Assembly: GCA_013365365.1 (NCBI GenBank)
Contig: JABVXU010000240.1
Coordinates: 17,898 to 81,897 of the forward strand
Reading direction: 5' to 3'
From: Cruorifilaria tuberocauda
Lineage: Eukaryota; Nematoda; Chromadorea; Rhabditida; Onchocercidae
DNA: 64,000 bases
The first letter of the stretch is position 1. Every line of letters starts with the position of its first letter. The position numbers and the translations under genes were made by a program. Positions 47,473-59,444 of this stretch are shown here, piece after piece. Under the pieces are notes generated by a model. The model was not told where the DNA came from, made no database searches, and saw only the letters and a list, made by a program, of their open reading frames with translations.

Positions 47473-50400
47473 ATTCCAGGCTTTAATCCTTCTTTAAGCA
47501 TACTGTATACGACAGGTGTATAACTTCTCTTCCGGTAAAATAACCACAAAGCTAACAGTCACACACACTCGAGAAAACATTAAGTAAGTTGAAATGGCAT
47601 TTGAAATGACGTAATCCTAACGAATGAAATTTCACTTTTATTATATAAGTAAGATATGTAGTTTAAGAAAAATGGGAACTTGTCCAACTCTCAAGTAAGT
47701 ATTAGAAAAAGGTTTATGAGAAAATAATACTTGGCGCAAAACTGCCTTGAAATCGAACGTAAGGCGGAAAATTGAAAAAATTGCTGTCCTTCTTGTGAAC
47801 TTATATAAGTAAAAGTAATAAAAAAACAACTCAGGTATAAGTAAATGTTTCAGCGAGTGAATAAATTTTTAACTTTGAGAAAAGTTAAAACTTTCAACTT
47901 TTCTATGCTAATAATTTTGTCTGCCAATAAAAATTGCGATAATTAAATGGGAAAAAATGCAACCAATTAAATGAAATTTTAAATTCTGCTACATTATTAT
48001 GGAAAAGGACTATTATTACAATGATTATAATGTTTACAATTTGAAAAGTACAAACTTAACAGGATTATTAGTATTTAATCATGAACAGTTCATGATTTAT
48101 ATGTAACATTAATGATTGTCTTTGTGTTTAATTCAGCTTATTTAGGATGGAAAATGAAATTGGCTAATTATTAAAACTTTCTTCATTAAGCGGTAAATTG
48201 TTTTATCACTTACTACATTTCTCTTCTTGTGATATTTTCATAAATAATTTTTTTTTTTGTTTGCTTCATTTCCTTTAATTTCTCAATTCCGAAGGATATA
48301 TTCGGAACATTCTTTGGATATTAACTTAGCTTATTCTAAATCATTAAGCAAAGTTTTTGATTATCGTAATTAAAAGTTTGGGTGTATTTTTAGGACAGTC
48401 CAACTATCTCTTCCGGATTCTAAGCCGGATTCATTACTTCAGCAAATATTCGTAAATTACTTCCTCAGATTACTGGATCAATTAAACAAATATTATGAAT
48501 AATTTTTGATAATTATCTTAAAACATTGAGAAAAATAACTATTCGGTAGACAAAACAAAGTTTTTAAATAAATAAACTTTACAACGTACTTTGTCACCTA
48601 TCCCTATCAGAAAGTGTCTAGCGTTACAATTACAGGTAAACAATTGGAGGTAAGTAAGTGAAAACATTCTGTTTAAACACTTATCACTTATCACTGTCTT
48701 ATCACTGTGAAAGGACGTAGACGAATAATAAGGATAACCTAAGTGATAATGATAAATTAGCATTTTATAATGTAATTAAGTTATATTCAGAGAATCCTAA
48801 AATGTTAAAAATTACTTCATTGAATTACTTTTTTTGACAAATTGATTGAATTTCTCGCTCTTCAACTTCTCTATTCTGTTATCTAAGAATTGTGAAAAGT
48901 AAAAACAACCAAATTATTTATTTCAATTTTCTGATTTTTTAATTTTCACTTAGCTTTTAACTTCAATACCTTTCTTTCTCTTTTTCTCCCTGTCATTCTC
49001 CTTCTTTCTCTCTCTTAAAGTTGTCGTATAAATATCTCACTTTTTGATTTCCATTATTCATTTCTTCATTCAATCTCCACCATGACCTTTGTCCACTTCA
49101 TATCAGTATCTATCAACTTAGTTTACTCGAGTAATTTGAAATTACTGAAATAAAAACTTATCATAGATATCAGATGGCACTCAGTTTCGAATTTGATAAA
49201 GGAAAGAAAAGAGAGGAAAATTGTATCTTTCGATAGTTCTTTTACTGCTTTTACCTGCTATACCAATAAATTGTTATCAGTTTATCATTCTAGTATTAAT
49301 AAGTGTTAAAAAGGGAAAGGTTAATTTATGAAGCATTGAATAAGTTGCTCTTAAATTAACTTCGTCGCGTTTTACTAATACTTTTTACTTTCTCGGTATG
49401 CAACAGACAATGAGAAAGTAAAGAGAAATTATAGTGAGTGATAATATCATATTGACTACGGTAATACTTAATGAAATACTTTCATTTTGAGTTTATCCAT
49501 TCTGTTTTAAAAGAAAAAACGAAGAGAGAAATGAAAAAAAAGCTGAAAAAGCAAAGAATGCTTAGCTAAAGATAATTAAGCATTATTCAATTCGACAACC
49601 TTTTTCTAAAAATATTATGCTAAATGATAATTAGTAATATTATCCAATTTTTCCAATAGTTAATTAAAATTCACTTTTAATATTTAGTATATGAATGATA
49701 AGATATCGCTGTGTAGTAATAATTAAGAGTGTAAATTTCGTCCATTTCTTTTATATTGATTAGCAGCATTTTCAGGTTTTTCTCTTATCAGTACTTCGAA
49801 ATAGCACCTGTTTGATGATAATCATCCCATATCGTTTATCTTCGTATCACTTGTCTCACATGATTTCACGGTTATCGTTATCATGAAATTTTAAGGATTT
49901 GTTTTCATCAGTTATCGTTTACCAACTTGTATTTGTTCAATAGCTGTGATGCTTATTTCCTAGAAATTACTATAAAATAACTGTTCTTTAGTCTTAATAT
50001 CATTATTAAATAATAGTAATAATCATCATTCTTTCACAAATCATTTTAATTGTTTTAGAAATAATGAAATAATCATTTCTCAAAAATTTGAGAAGTTTCA
50101 ATCATTGATCAATTTCAATTCCGATTCACTATCATTCTTCTATCTCTATCATATATTCCTCTTACTTAACATTTTATCACTGATATAAATAGTAAGTAAA
50201 TAGTAATAAATAGTAAGGCTATAAATGTAACTTAGTACTTTTTCATTTTTACTTTGCTCTTTTACCTCATTCATTATGTTTTTCAATCCCGCATGTTCTT
50301 GTTAGCTCGATTCGCAGCTTCCGTTTCAAGCATTATCGTCTGCTTCACGAAGTATTTAATTTAGTACTTATCATTCCATTAACTGAAATCAGTACACATC

Positions 50401-51020
50401 ATGTAATTATGCATAATAATAATTTATAAGTGGGAAAATTAGTTATCAAATTGAACATTAATAATTAAGTGGACATTTTAAAAGAATACATTTTTAAAAT
50501 GAAATGCATTTGAAATTTCATTCCAACTTTAACTCTCTCTTTTTTTTTTGTTTGAATAATTATATTTTTCATTATGGAAGTAAGGAAATAACTAAATTAA
50601 ACTGTTCGTTTAATCTATTGTTTCTGTTCTTTTATCAGTTTATCAGTTAATTGCTCGAAATTGCAAAGTTCAAAAGGCGGAGAAAAAGAGAGCGAATGAT
50701 TTTGTTTGAGCAATTAAACAAATGTTTGGTAAACAAAAGATTCGAATGCTTACTTACATTTGCAAACGGAACTGATTAATGAGGAAATACTTAAAATAGA
50801 ATATTTTCATTTTGACAAAATGTAAATTGTAATTTGACACCTGTTTGCTTGGCTAAAACTGTCTAGATATGGCGTAGTTAGTGAGGTGAATTTCCGATAA
50901 TTAGCCTCAAGCATAATTTGGAATATAGTCTTTGTGTTAAGCGTAACTTGTAATTTGAAACTTCCTATACTTTCCTCAAACACAGGAAGAATTCAAATAT
51001 TCAAATATTGGTAAAAAAAA

Positions 51021-51182
51021 TCTCTCTTACTCTCTCTCTCTCTCTCTCTCTTTCGCTCTCCGTCTTTCAAATGTATCAAATTTTGAATAGATTAAAAAAT
51101 AATCTACGTAAAATAAATTTATTGGCCAAATATGAAGAGGGAGGGATAGGGAGAGAAAAAGAGAGAGAGAGAGAGAGAGAGA
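51021..51182. repeat. (CT)n and (GA)n arms forming an imperfect palindrome
   Basis: A CT tract (51021-51060) and a GA tract (51151-51182) are complementary and about 90 bases apart. Transcripts from either strand could fold into a hairpin. Confidence 0.85.
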
Positions 51183-51286
51183 CAGCAAATGAGGCTGTTT
51201 TCAAAAAGGTACCTTCTATTATATAGGTAGCGAAATCAGAGTAGCGAGGAATTTACTTAGCTCTGCTTTCTCTTCATTTTTTGCAT

Positions 51287-51385
51287 GCGCTTGCAGGTTA
51301 CATGCATGCGCTTGCAGGTTACATGCATGCGCTTGAAAGTTACATGCATGTCATTGCAGATTACATGCATGCAATTATGCATGTC
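51287..51385. repeat. 21-bp minisatellite with GCATGC and CAGGTTAC
   Basis: Four to five units of the gcatgcgcttgcaggttaca type, becoming degenerate at the right end. Each early unit reads as a 3' splice-like ttgcag. Confidence 0.93.
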
Positions 51386-53402
51386 GTGCATTATTACATT
51401 GTTATATTACATTTGTAATGAATGATTAACGTTCCCCTTTATATTTTAAATTAAATTTTTGAGAGTAATCAAAGTTTGTTTTCTTTTTTTTCAATTTTTA
51501 AGTTAGATTTTCTTTTTTGATTACTGTAATTAACGAAACTTTGTACATAATTCCAACTTTTTCCTTCTATCAGCTGTTGATAATTTGAAAAAAGTATTTA
51601 CAAAAAATGATAAAAAGATGGTGAAGCGAGGAATGAGATGATAATAATGATAATTTATTTGATAAGTAATTTCCTAATTATGTTTATTTCTATACGTATT
51701 TCTGGCGTAAGTCATACTTAAGTGAGGATTTCAATTTTGTTACGTAAAATTCTCACAGCGAATTGAAACCAATTGAAACTTTTTCAATAAAATTTTCAAT
51801 GAAATTATTATTTTCAAATATAATAGAATTGAAGTAATAATCAATCGTGCAAATTCTCTCAAATTTTCATAGGAATGCAAAATGAATAACATTTCATTGG
51901 ACGGAATTTATTGCATTATTTATTGCATTGCCAAATTTTAGATATTTCGGATATTTTTTCGACAAAAAAATTTGAGATAATTTTAGATAAAAGTACAATC
52001 GGATAGATATGCAAATGCTAAAGTGACTTCCGTGAAATAATTATGTGAAATGATTTCATCCTTAAAAACATATTACCCAATTTATGAGCATATTTTAAAT
52101 TCTTTCAAGCAATCATTGATAATATTTTTTTTAATGAATTGGAAAATATATTTGTCGAATTGGATTTCATGGAATATCGATTTGAAATATTTTATTTGAA
52201 TATTATGCTTAGAAAATGACGAATAAAACGGATTTTATGATTCTTTGATTATTATTCAAAACTTTCGCTCAAAAAGATTTTACTTGAAAGTCATTTATTC
52301 CAGTACAGCATTTTGATAACACAAATGAATTTACTTATATACTTTATTTCTACTTCCATTTTTGTTTTTCGAAAATAATGGTATGTTAGCATAAGTAACG
52401 TACGTGAACTTTCCATTTTGTTAAAGTAGAATTAAAGTAATAATTATCAAAATTAATTTGTGATCAAGGCTTCTTAGATTGCCTTTTTAACAATAACGAA
52501 GAAACTTTCACTGATTAAAAGTAATATTTTACGGTAGCAAATAATCGAGTAATGTTTAAATCAATTTGATTTTATTATTTTCAAAATGATTTATTTACTT
52601 GCATAGGTATTGCAAAAAGACTACAATTTATAGAACAGCAATGAATGATAAAAGTTATAGCAAACAATTTTAATAATTAAGATAACTTCATTATGACAAA
52701 ATTATATTTGAGCATTATTTATCTCGCAACTGTGATAACATTAAAATGAATTGAATTTATAAATAATTTACCTCTCCTATCATTTATGGATGAATTTTAG
52801 ATTTGAAGAATTGAAAACAAAGTTTACTTTTAAGCAAAGAGAAAAGAAAATTACTTATTTAAATACAAAAAAATAATTATCACAATAATATTTAGGAGAA
52901 TTTTAACATTTTAAAAATTTATCAGAATTATCAAATTTCTTGTGAATGATGTGATTTGAATAAATATGGAATATGAAGAACAAAATATTATCGAATGTGA
53001 TGCTATGATAGTAACACCTGAAATGCAGAAAAATTTTGTAAGGCTTCAAGGCCTACTTACACTTTGGGAAATCTAGCGAATCATTGTAACTTATACATCG
53101 GACAGGAAAACATTTCCGTGTAAAATTTGTACGCATCAAGTGGAATACAAATATTTACTTCTTATTATTGTTCTCAAATATCAATGATAGCTAGTAATTA
53201 GGTAAAGGATAAGGTTAATCATAGTAATATCATGATTGCTTAAATTCTTTATCTGTAAGTATTCCAATTCCCACATTATTCTGTTTATTATTATCATCAT
53301 TATTAACATTATTTTTACTGTGATTATCATTATTAATTACTTGTTAGTATTATTGTTATTTATTCCGCCCATTAATTTTCACTATTAGTCGTTTGTATAT
53401 AC

Positions 53403-53445
<43 letters not shown>
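53403..53445. repeat. (GT)n microsatellite
   Basis: About 13 GT units with a gtgggtgggtg end. Confidence 0.95.
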
Positions 53446-54331
53446 AGGGATGTCTTTAATTTCATTGGAAATTTTCAAAATCATCGAAATCATTTAGGAA
53501 TGATAAATTTTATAACTATCAATACCATATCATAAATGAATCATCCTTCCTACTCACTAAGAAATCTCCTGAAATCCTGAAATTACTTATCACAATTATT
53601 TAAGTGATACTGTACAATACCAACTTGGATCATAAGTTATAATTTAAAAATTTTAAAAAATTAAAAAGAATTTCATCCGTTTACTTGTATTTTTTTCCAT
53701 TCATTCAATGAAAAATCTCTCGGTTAAAAATTCTTCATTGAAAAAATCTCCCGGGAATTCGTAATAATTTTTCAATGTTTTAATTTTATTTTATTTTTTA
53801 TTATTTCTTATTCCATACAAACTTTAGAATACAATTGGAATACTTTAAAATTTTTTCGTTTCTTTTTCTTCATCCCCCTGGAGGATAATGAAGAATTTGA
53901 AGTGCTAGAAATTCGTTATTATCACTTATTTCTTATAACTATTACTGTAACTACGATTTCCCAATAATCTAAACTTAAATTTGTTATTAATTTTTTAAAA
54001 TTGTCATAAATCAAATTTGTTTGTTATCAATTTTTTAAATTTGTAAAACTGATAATCTAAAATTTGTTATCAACTTTTTTGATAATTTTTTTTTTTGCTT
54101 TTAAATTTTGCTTCATAATTTTTAATTATTTCTTCAAATAACACTATTTGAAGAATTATAATTTTGAAAAATTTAGAAATTCCCTACAAAATTTCAGTAA
54201 TAACTTTTTCTATTTTCAAGATTTGTTTACAATTTCATTTTTTTTTCATGCGTTTAAATGAATAAATATTAAATGATTAGTAATAGTTATTATTGTTATT
54301 TTTAGCTGTGTGAATTGAACGAATATCTGAC

Positions 54332-55186
54332 ATGGCAGGAATGAAATATTTTTACTGTATTTTATTTTTCTTCCCAATGTTTCATTGCTTCAGCACCGAC
54401 AATAACAATAACAATAACAAAAAACTCTTTATGGTATGTTTTTAATTAAAAGGGACGAATAAAATATTTGCAATAATTATTCATTTCGATTTAATTTATA
54501 TAACAAATCGATAAAATTTTATTGATATTGATATCACTTTGATGATTGATAGGAAGATTAGTTATTGATTAGATCGTAATAAAGTTATGATAAATAAATA
54601 TGTGATATAAATGATGCATTAGTAAGTATTATGTAAGTATGGTTTAATAATTTTTTAACAAAATTACCAAGTTATTTTGCAAACTTTAATCAATTAAATA
54701 TCGAATATTAAGTGATTAAATGATAAATTTCTCTAAAATCATTTCATTTATTTTCTTTTTCTCTTCTCTTAAATTAAAAGAAGGATGAAGGATGCTTATA
54801 ACACAAAAACATTTCAGCTATATCCAAGAGAACGAGTAATGGAACGATTGTTTGAAAATTTACCAAGAAAAAACGATGAAAATCAAGTAAATATATAAGT
54901 AAATTGAGTAAATATAGAAGTAAATAAAGTAAATCATCAAGCAAATATATAAGTAAAAATATATTTGTCTAAGAGTACAGAAAGAAATAATCAGAATTTA
55001 AAAATGAAACTAGTAAGAAGAATTTCAATTGTAATTTTTTTTTAAATTTACGCAAAAAGAAATTCATTACAGATACGGGACGGTAAATTAAGCGCATATA
55101 TACGAAAAAGGAATAATGCTGAATTGGTGAATCATATACTGAAAAATTTGAATGAAGTGGACCTCCTTGGAGAAGTAGGACGATGA
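54332..55186 (+). CDS. pdf-2: PDF-2-type neuropeptide precursor (pigment-dispersing factor family)
   Basis: Exons 54332-54433, 54818-54886 and 55073-55186 join in phase 0 to a 94-residue precursor. It starts MAGMKYFYCILFFFPMFHCF, a typical signal peptide. After a short propeptide containing an Asn run (a small caa/aat repeat), a KR site precedes the mature peptide, which begins NNAELVNHILKN (codons 55112-55177, 22 residues ending LLGEV). It is followed by Gly (amidation donor), Arg and TGA 55184-55186. C. elegans PDF-2 has the same start NNAE and the VNHILKN core. PDF peptides act through the receptor PDFR-1 in locomotion and mate-search behaviour in C. elegans. A ttatttttag acceptor at about 54304 suggests trans-splicing. 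One mature peptide is encoded. Confidence 0.93.
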
Positions 55187-55623
55187 GTTTACACAGCGAA
55201 TCCATGCAGCAACGTGAAATCAACGTAAACGCATAATGATACTTTTGATGAAAATGTATAACGATGCTTCTGATCAATGTGAATACTGGATGACATTTCT
55301 AGTGTATATTGTATATTGGATCGTCTGTACAAAATTTAGAAATTCCCAAGTGATAAAGTGTCAGAATAAAAGTGGGCTATATTACCGTAAAAGTACATTC
55401 TAATACATTACCTATATAATGAAGATTTTGAATGATCAAAAGTACTGATGAAGATCCTAGAAACTTAACTCACTTATTAAAACCTTGATAATTTAGCATG
55501 CATCACTAATTTTGTTTAGAATGATGCCAGATTCCTTTTATAAACACAATACACAAAAAATAAACCGTTTATTTCAGTTACAAATGCACAACAAAATTTG
55601 GAGCATATTGGACAAAAAAAATA

Positions 55624-58528
55624 TTAAACGCTTGAACGCAACTGATTTCGTAATTCTATTACTTTTCGCCGGTCATCAGGAGGAAGTAAAGCAATTTGTT
55701 CTTCGCTTAATTGCAATACCTGGAAATTTTTTAAAAATTATGAAAAAAAGCAAAATATTTTCATTTCCTGCAAGAATAAGACAAAAACTTCATTGCTAGT
55801 TATTGCTAAATATTTTACAAGGACACAGAGAATTCATGCACAAAAAAAGTATTTCAAATGAAAAACAAAAAAACACACCTGCATTAACAGCTGGGCCTGC
55901 TGCTGATCATCAGGGCTAAGTTCGGAATCAGCTCCTTGCGGCGAAGGGGCACGTGTAACTGTGGGTGCTGATGGAGCTCTAGAGAAATTAACTGGTACTG
56001 ATGAAACTGCTGAAGACGTTAACTGAGGGATTGCTCCAGGGAACATTGGCTGTGGCATACTAGGTACTGTCGACAACGATGCTGGCACTGATGCATCTAT
56101 AACTTAATGTCCATAAAATCGAAGTACTCCGGTAAGGAGAATCAATCAAACAACAGTTTTAACCTGGATAAGCCTGCTGTGGTTGTTGCTGGTGAAATGG
56201 TTGTGAAATCGCAGGTGTTTCACGATGAAGCATAGCAATGGCCACTTGCGGATCAACGATTCGCATGACTACTTGCGCCTGGAAGATCTAACCTTTACGG
56301 TGGGAGAAGCGTGCTTAATTATAACGTGCTAAAATAAGAAGTACTAGAAGGTGTAGCGGAGAAGACGTAACCAATGCCACCAATAAACTGATGTAAAATA
56401 TATTGTGAAAAAATGAAATTCAGCACTTAAGGTATTAAAATATAAGATTCGGTTATTTTTTACAAGGACTACTCAAAAATGCAGCTTAACAGATACTAAT
56501 GCAAGATGTTCCGGGATAAAGCTCAGATTCTGAAGATTATCCCAGTCATCTAAGTTATTAGGTTATGATTTGTTTCTGCTTTTTCGTTTTTGATTTTTCC
56601 AAAACTTTCGCGTTATATAATGACTTCGAGATTAAATAAATATAATTGTACCAGTAACAGTAAGAGAAAGATAAACCTGTAGAAGAGCGTATGCAAGTTG
56701 AGGATTATTCATAAGCAAATTCTTGGCTTCATTTGGATTATTGTGAACACATTGTTTCATCTGTTTCATCAATTCAAACATTTGTTCAGGTGGTAGAGAC
56801 GCTACCGACCGCGAAATAACTTCCGGTGCTTTCTCAGCCTCAGTCTCTGGACCATATGGACTTTCTTGCGCTTGTTGTTGCAAATACTAAAACAAATAGA
56901 GGGCTATTTCTGGAAAAAAAATTCTTTTATAACAAAAAAGAAAAATTTGAAAAAGTAAAACAGTGAGGAAATTTCAAAAATCAATAGATGAATTATTTAG
57001 ATAAATTAAGTCATGCATAGAAATACATCGAAAACTACCGCTGTTTTTTTGATGAACAAAACCAGACGTATGCAAAAACGGAACCTCTTGTTGTTGAGCA
57101 GCAAATGCTGCCTGCAATTGTTGAACTTCATCAGCACTTCGATCACCACCAGCTGCTGAATCAACTCGCAATGGTCGTCCGTTAAGTTCAAAGCCATTAA
57201 GATTCCTGGACAGAAAAGCAAGCACAAGAATTTTTTAAAACAATTTCTCATTTCCCAAATTCTTCTTCATTGTGATTCCTCGAAGTCACTGAATATGGCG
57301 ACTTCATCCTTATAATTTCATCTATGTATAAACGTTACCTTCTAAAAATATTAACTCTTATGAAAATAAATAAAATCAGTTGAGATACTCACCACAAAAA
57401 CCAATATCGATGTAATAAGTTTTGAATAAAAAAGATTTATATAAGGGAGAGTTCAATATCATTTATTTGGATTTTTTTGTTAATAACATTTTTCAGATTT
57501 TTATCATTAAAAATCCTAAAAATTTGGAACCATGATACCTAATTGCACTTTCGGCAGTTTGTGCGTCATTATATTCGCAAAATCCATAACCTTTTGGTTT
57601 ACCCGTATCTCGGTCATGGACCAGCCGTAGATGAACAACAGCGCCAACCTACAAAATGCATAATCCTTAATACAAATGAACGACATAAAGGTAACTATTC
57701 TAAACCAGTTTTCGTTTTTTAGGAAGGTTTCCCGCTGCATACTCTGCTTGGTGGATTAATAAATTGTTAAAACCGTTTGAAAATCCACCATGAATAAAAA
57801 ATAGGAACAATTATAAATAATTCCTTGAAATGACTTATAATGACAAAAGTCGACATAATCCAGTGTCACCTAATTTTCACTACAATCAAAAATTGTATTA
57901 TACTAAAAAATAATAAGAAAAAACGAGTATGGGAAGTGAAAATGGCTTAAAATGTTAAATTATGCAGTTATCACTCACTGATATCAGCTAAATAAATGAA
58001 CCAAGATTGAAATTATAATTTTTAAGCAGCAAGGTATCTAAAGATACGAGGCATGCACAGATCACAAATCTAAAAACATAAACACAAGGTTTTTCGAATT
58101 AGCAAGATTTTACAGGTACACGGATAAAATGAATATGGAAGTGAACTGTAGGTACTAACCTGAGAAAACACCTGTTTCAATTGTTCCTCGCCCACTTCAT
58201 AAGAAATATTACCAACTAAAAACGACAAAATAGTTCGTTAGCAATGAAAAAAACGAGAAGATTTTTAGTATCTGCTCATAAAATTTCATCGAGTATGTTC
58301 AATAACTAAATGATAATGGTATGATATATCATTATCGTTTACTATGACATATCACTGTTCCTGTTATATGCGGATAAAAAAATAAACAAAACGAAAAGCT
58401 GGCATAATTAATTTAATAAATTTCAATGAGAAAAACAAACCGAAAACAGATCTCGCTGATCGATCAGTTGCGGATGGTACTGCTTTTGTTGTACTTGTTA
58501 CAGCGCTGTCACGTTCACGATAAGCCAT
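55624..58528 (-). CDS. cpf-2: Cleavage stimulation factor 64-kDa subunit (CstF-64)
   Basis: Exons on the minus strand: 58441-58528, 58160-58215, 57539-57648, 57085-57205, 56677-56886, 56164-56278, 55879-56096 and 55624-55719, all in phase, giving 337 residues, the usual nematode size. CstF-64 binds the GU-rich element downstream of poly(A) sites during mRNA 3'-end formation in the nucleus. The N-terminal RRM (about residues 27-105) shows RNP2 VFVGNI and RNP1 KGYGFCEY. The hinge (about 140-230) contains [19 protein letters not shown] and [19 protein letters not shown], which binds CstF-77/symplekin in known homologues. A Pro/Ser/Gln-rich segment follows, and the C-terminal three-helix domain has [18 protein letters not shown]. 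The ATG at 58528 starts [10 protein letters not shown]. The gene is divergent from the GATAD1-like gene. Confidence 0.97.
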
Positions 58529-58879
58529 CAGATGGAACGATGATTAAGAAATAAAAAATGTTGGTAGATGTGAAAATCAACCACAACACTTTGAAGAAAT
58601 GCTGAGAACAGCAGAAATATAATTAATTATGCTATGTATTAAAAAAAATTTTATTTACAACGGTAATGATGCTAACGAATCGAACTGATCAATAAGACTA
58701 TGGTGATATCTATGGTGATAAATAGATGCAGAAAATTTTTTCCTTCCAAATATGTGAGATCAATTACACGCACAATAAGCATCTTACAAATTGCTAAATA
58801 CAAGCTCAAATTTCATTTTATTAGTAGATGATATCATTTAAGATAGCTTATTGTTTCTTTTCCCGGAAAAACAGTATTT

Positions 58880-59010
58880 CAGTTAAAACAGTATTTATTT
58901 ACAACTAGTAACTTACCAAGTACACCTAAAGTTACCCAGCTATCGGACGATCCAGGCAAAAATATTGGAGTTGTAGAATCGGGACGGGCCGTGTTTCGTT
59001 ATCTAAAGTA
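58880..59010 (-). promoter_or_regulatory. Possible 5' leader exon in the CSTF2/GATAD1-like divergent region
   Basis: On the minus strand a comparatively GC-rich stretch ends in CTTG|GTAAGTTAC (donor at about 58917). It has no long frame and lies upstream of the CstF-64 ATG, so it could be a non-coding leader exon of that gene. The whole 58529-59444 interval must hold the promoters of both divergent genes; no TATA box can be told apart from the AT-rich background. Confidence 0.35.
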
Positions 59011-59444
59011 AAACGTGGAACAGCCAGTTTAAATGCAAATTATAATTTAATTGTTGAGTTGTTCTGTGTAGATTTCCCCTATAAGGAATTTGGCTGAACT
59101 TTGACTTTCATTCATTATTTTAGTTCAAAATTTTGTACAAATCTAGTATGATGAGAGATATGATGAAAATCATTTTAGGCTTATTTGCGTAATATTTGAA
59201 ATTAATACGAACGAATGCATAAAATTTTATCAAGATCTGACTCGAATTTGGGCTTCTAGTAATGTTTCGATTTATGCGTGTATTTAATTTATGTTTGCAA
59301 CTCATGCTTGATATTATCCTCTATTTTGTTGGTTGTTCCTGAAAAATGTATTGTCATATTGAAGTATACATTTGAGGTATTTAAATTAGCTGTCATATAA
59401 TTTATTTCGCAATGGCACAGAGGATGCGTTATTAGGAGTGTATA

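Larger units (their letters stand above)
47473..54331. other. Gene-poor AT-rich region
   Basis: About 6.9 kb with no exon I can support. It contains the CT/GA pair, the 21-bp repeat and the GT microsatellite listed above. A short less AT-rich patch at 53025-53150 has no good frame. Confidence 0.6.

Noticed and set aside
51008..51226. 72-codon open frame with Leu-Ser and Arg-Glu runs
   Set aside because: Product of CT and GA microsatellites.
55512..55799. 95-codon open frame on the plus strand
   Set aside because: It is antisense to the last CstF-64 exon (55624-55719), whose minus-strand translation is clearly conserved.
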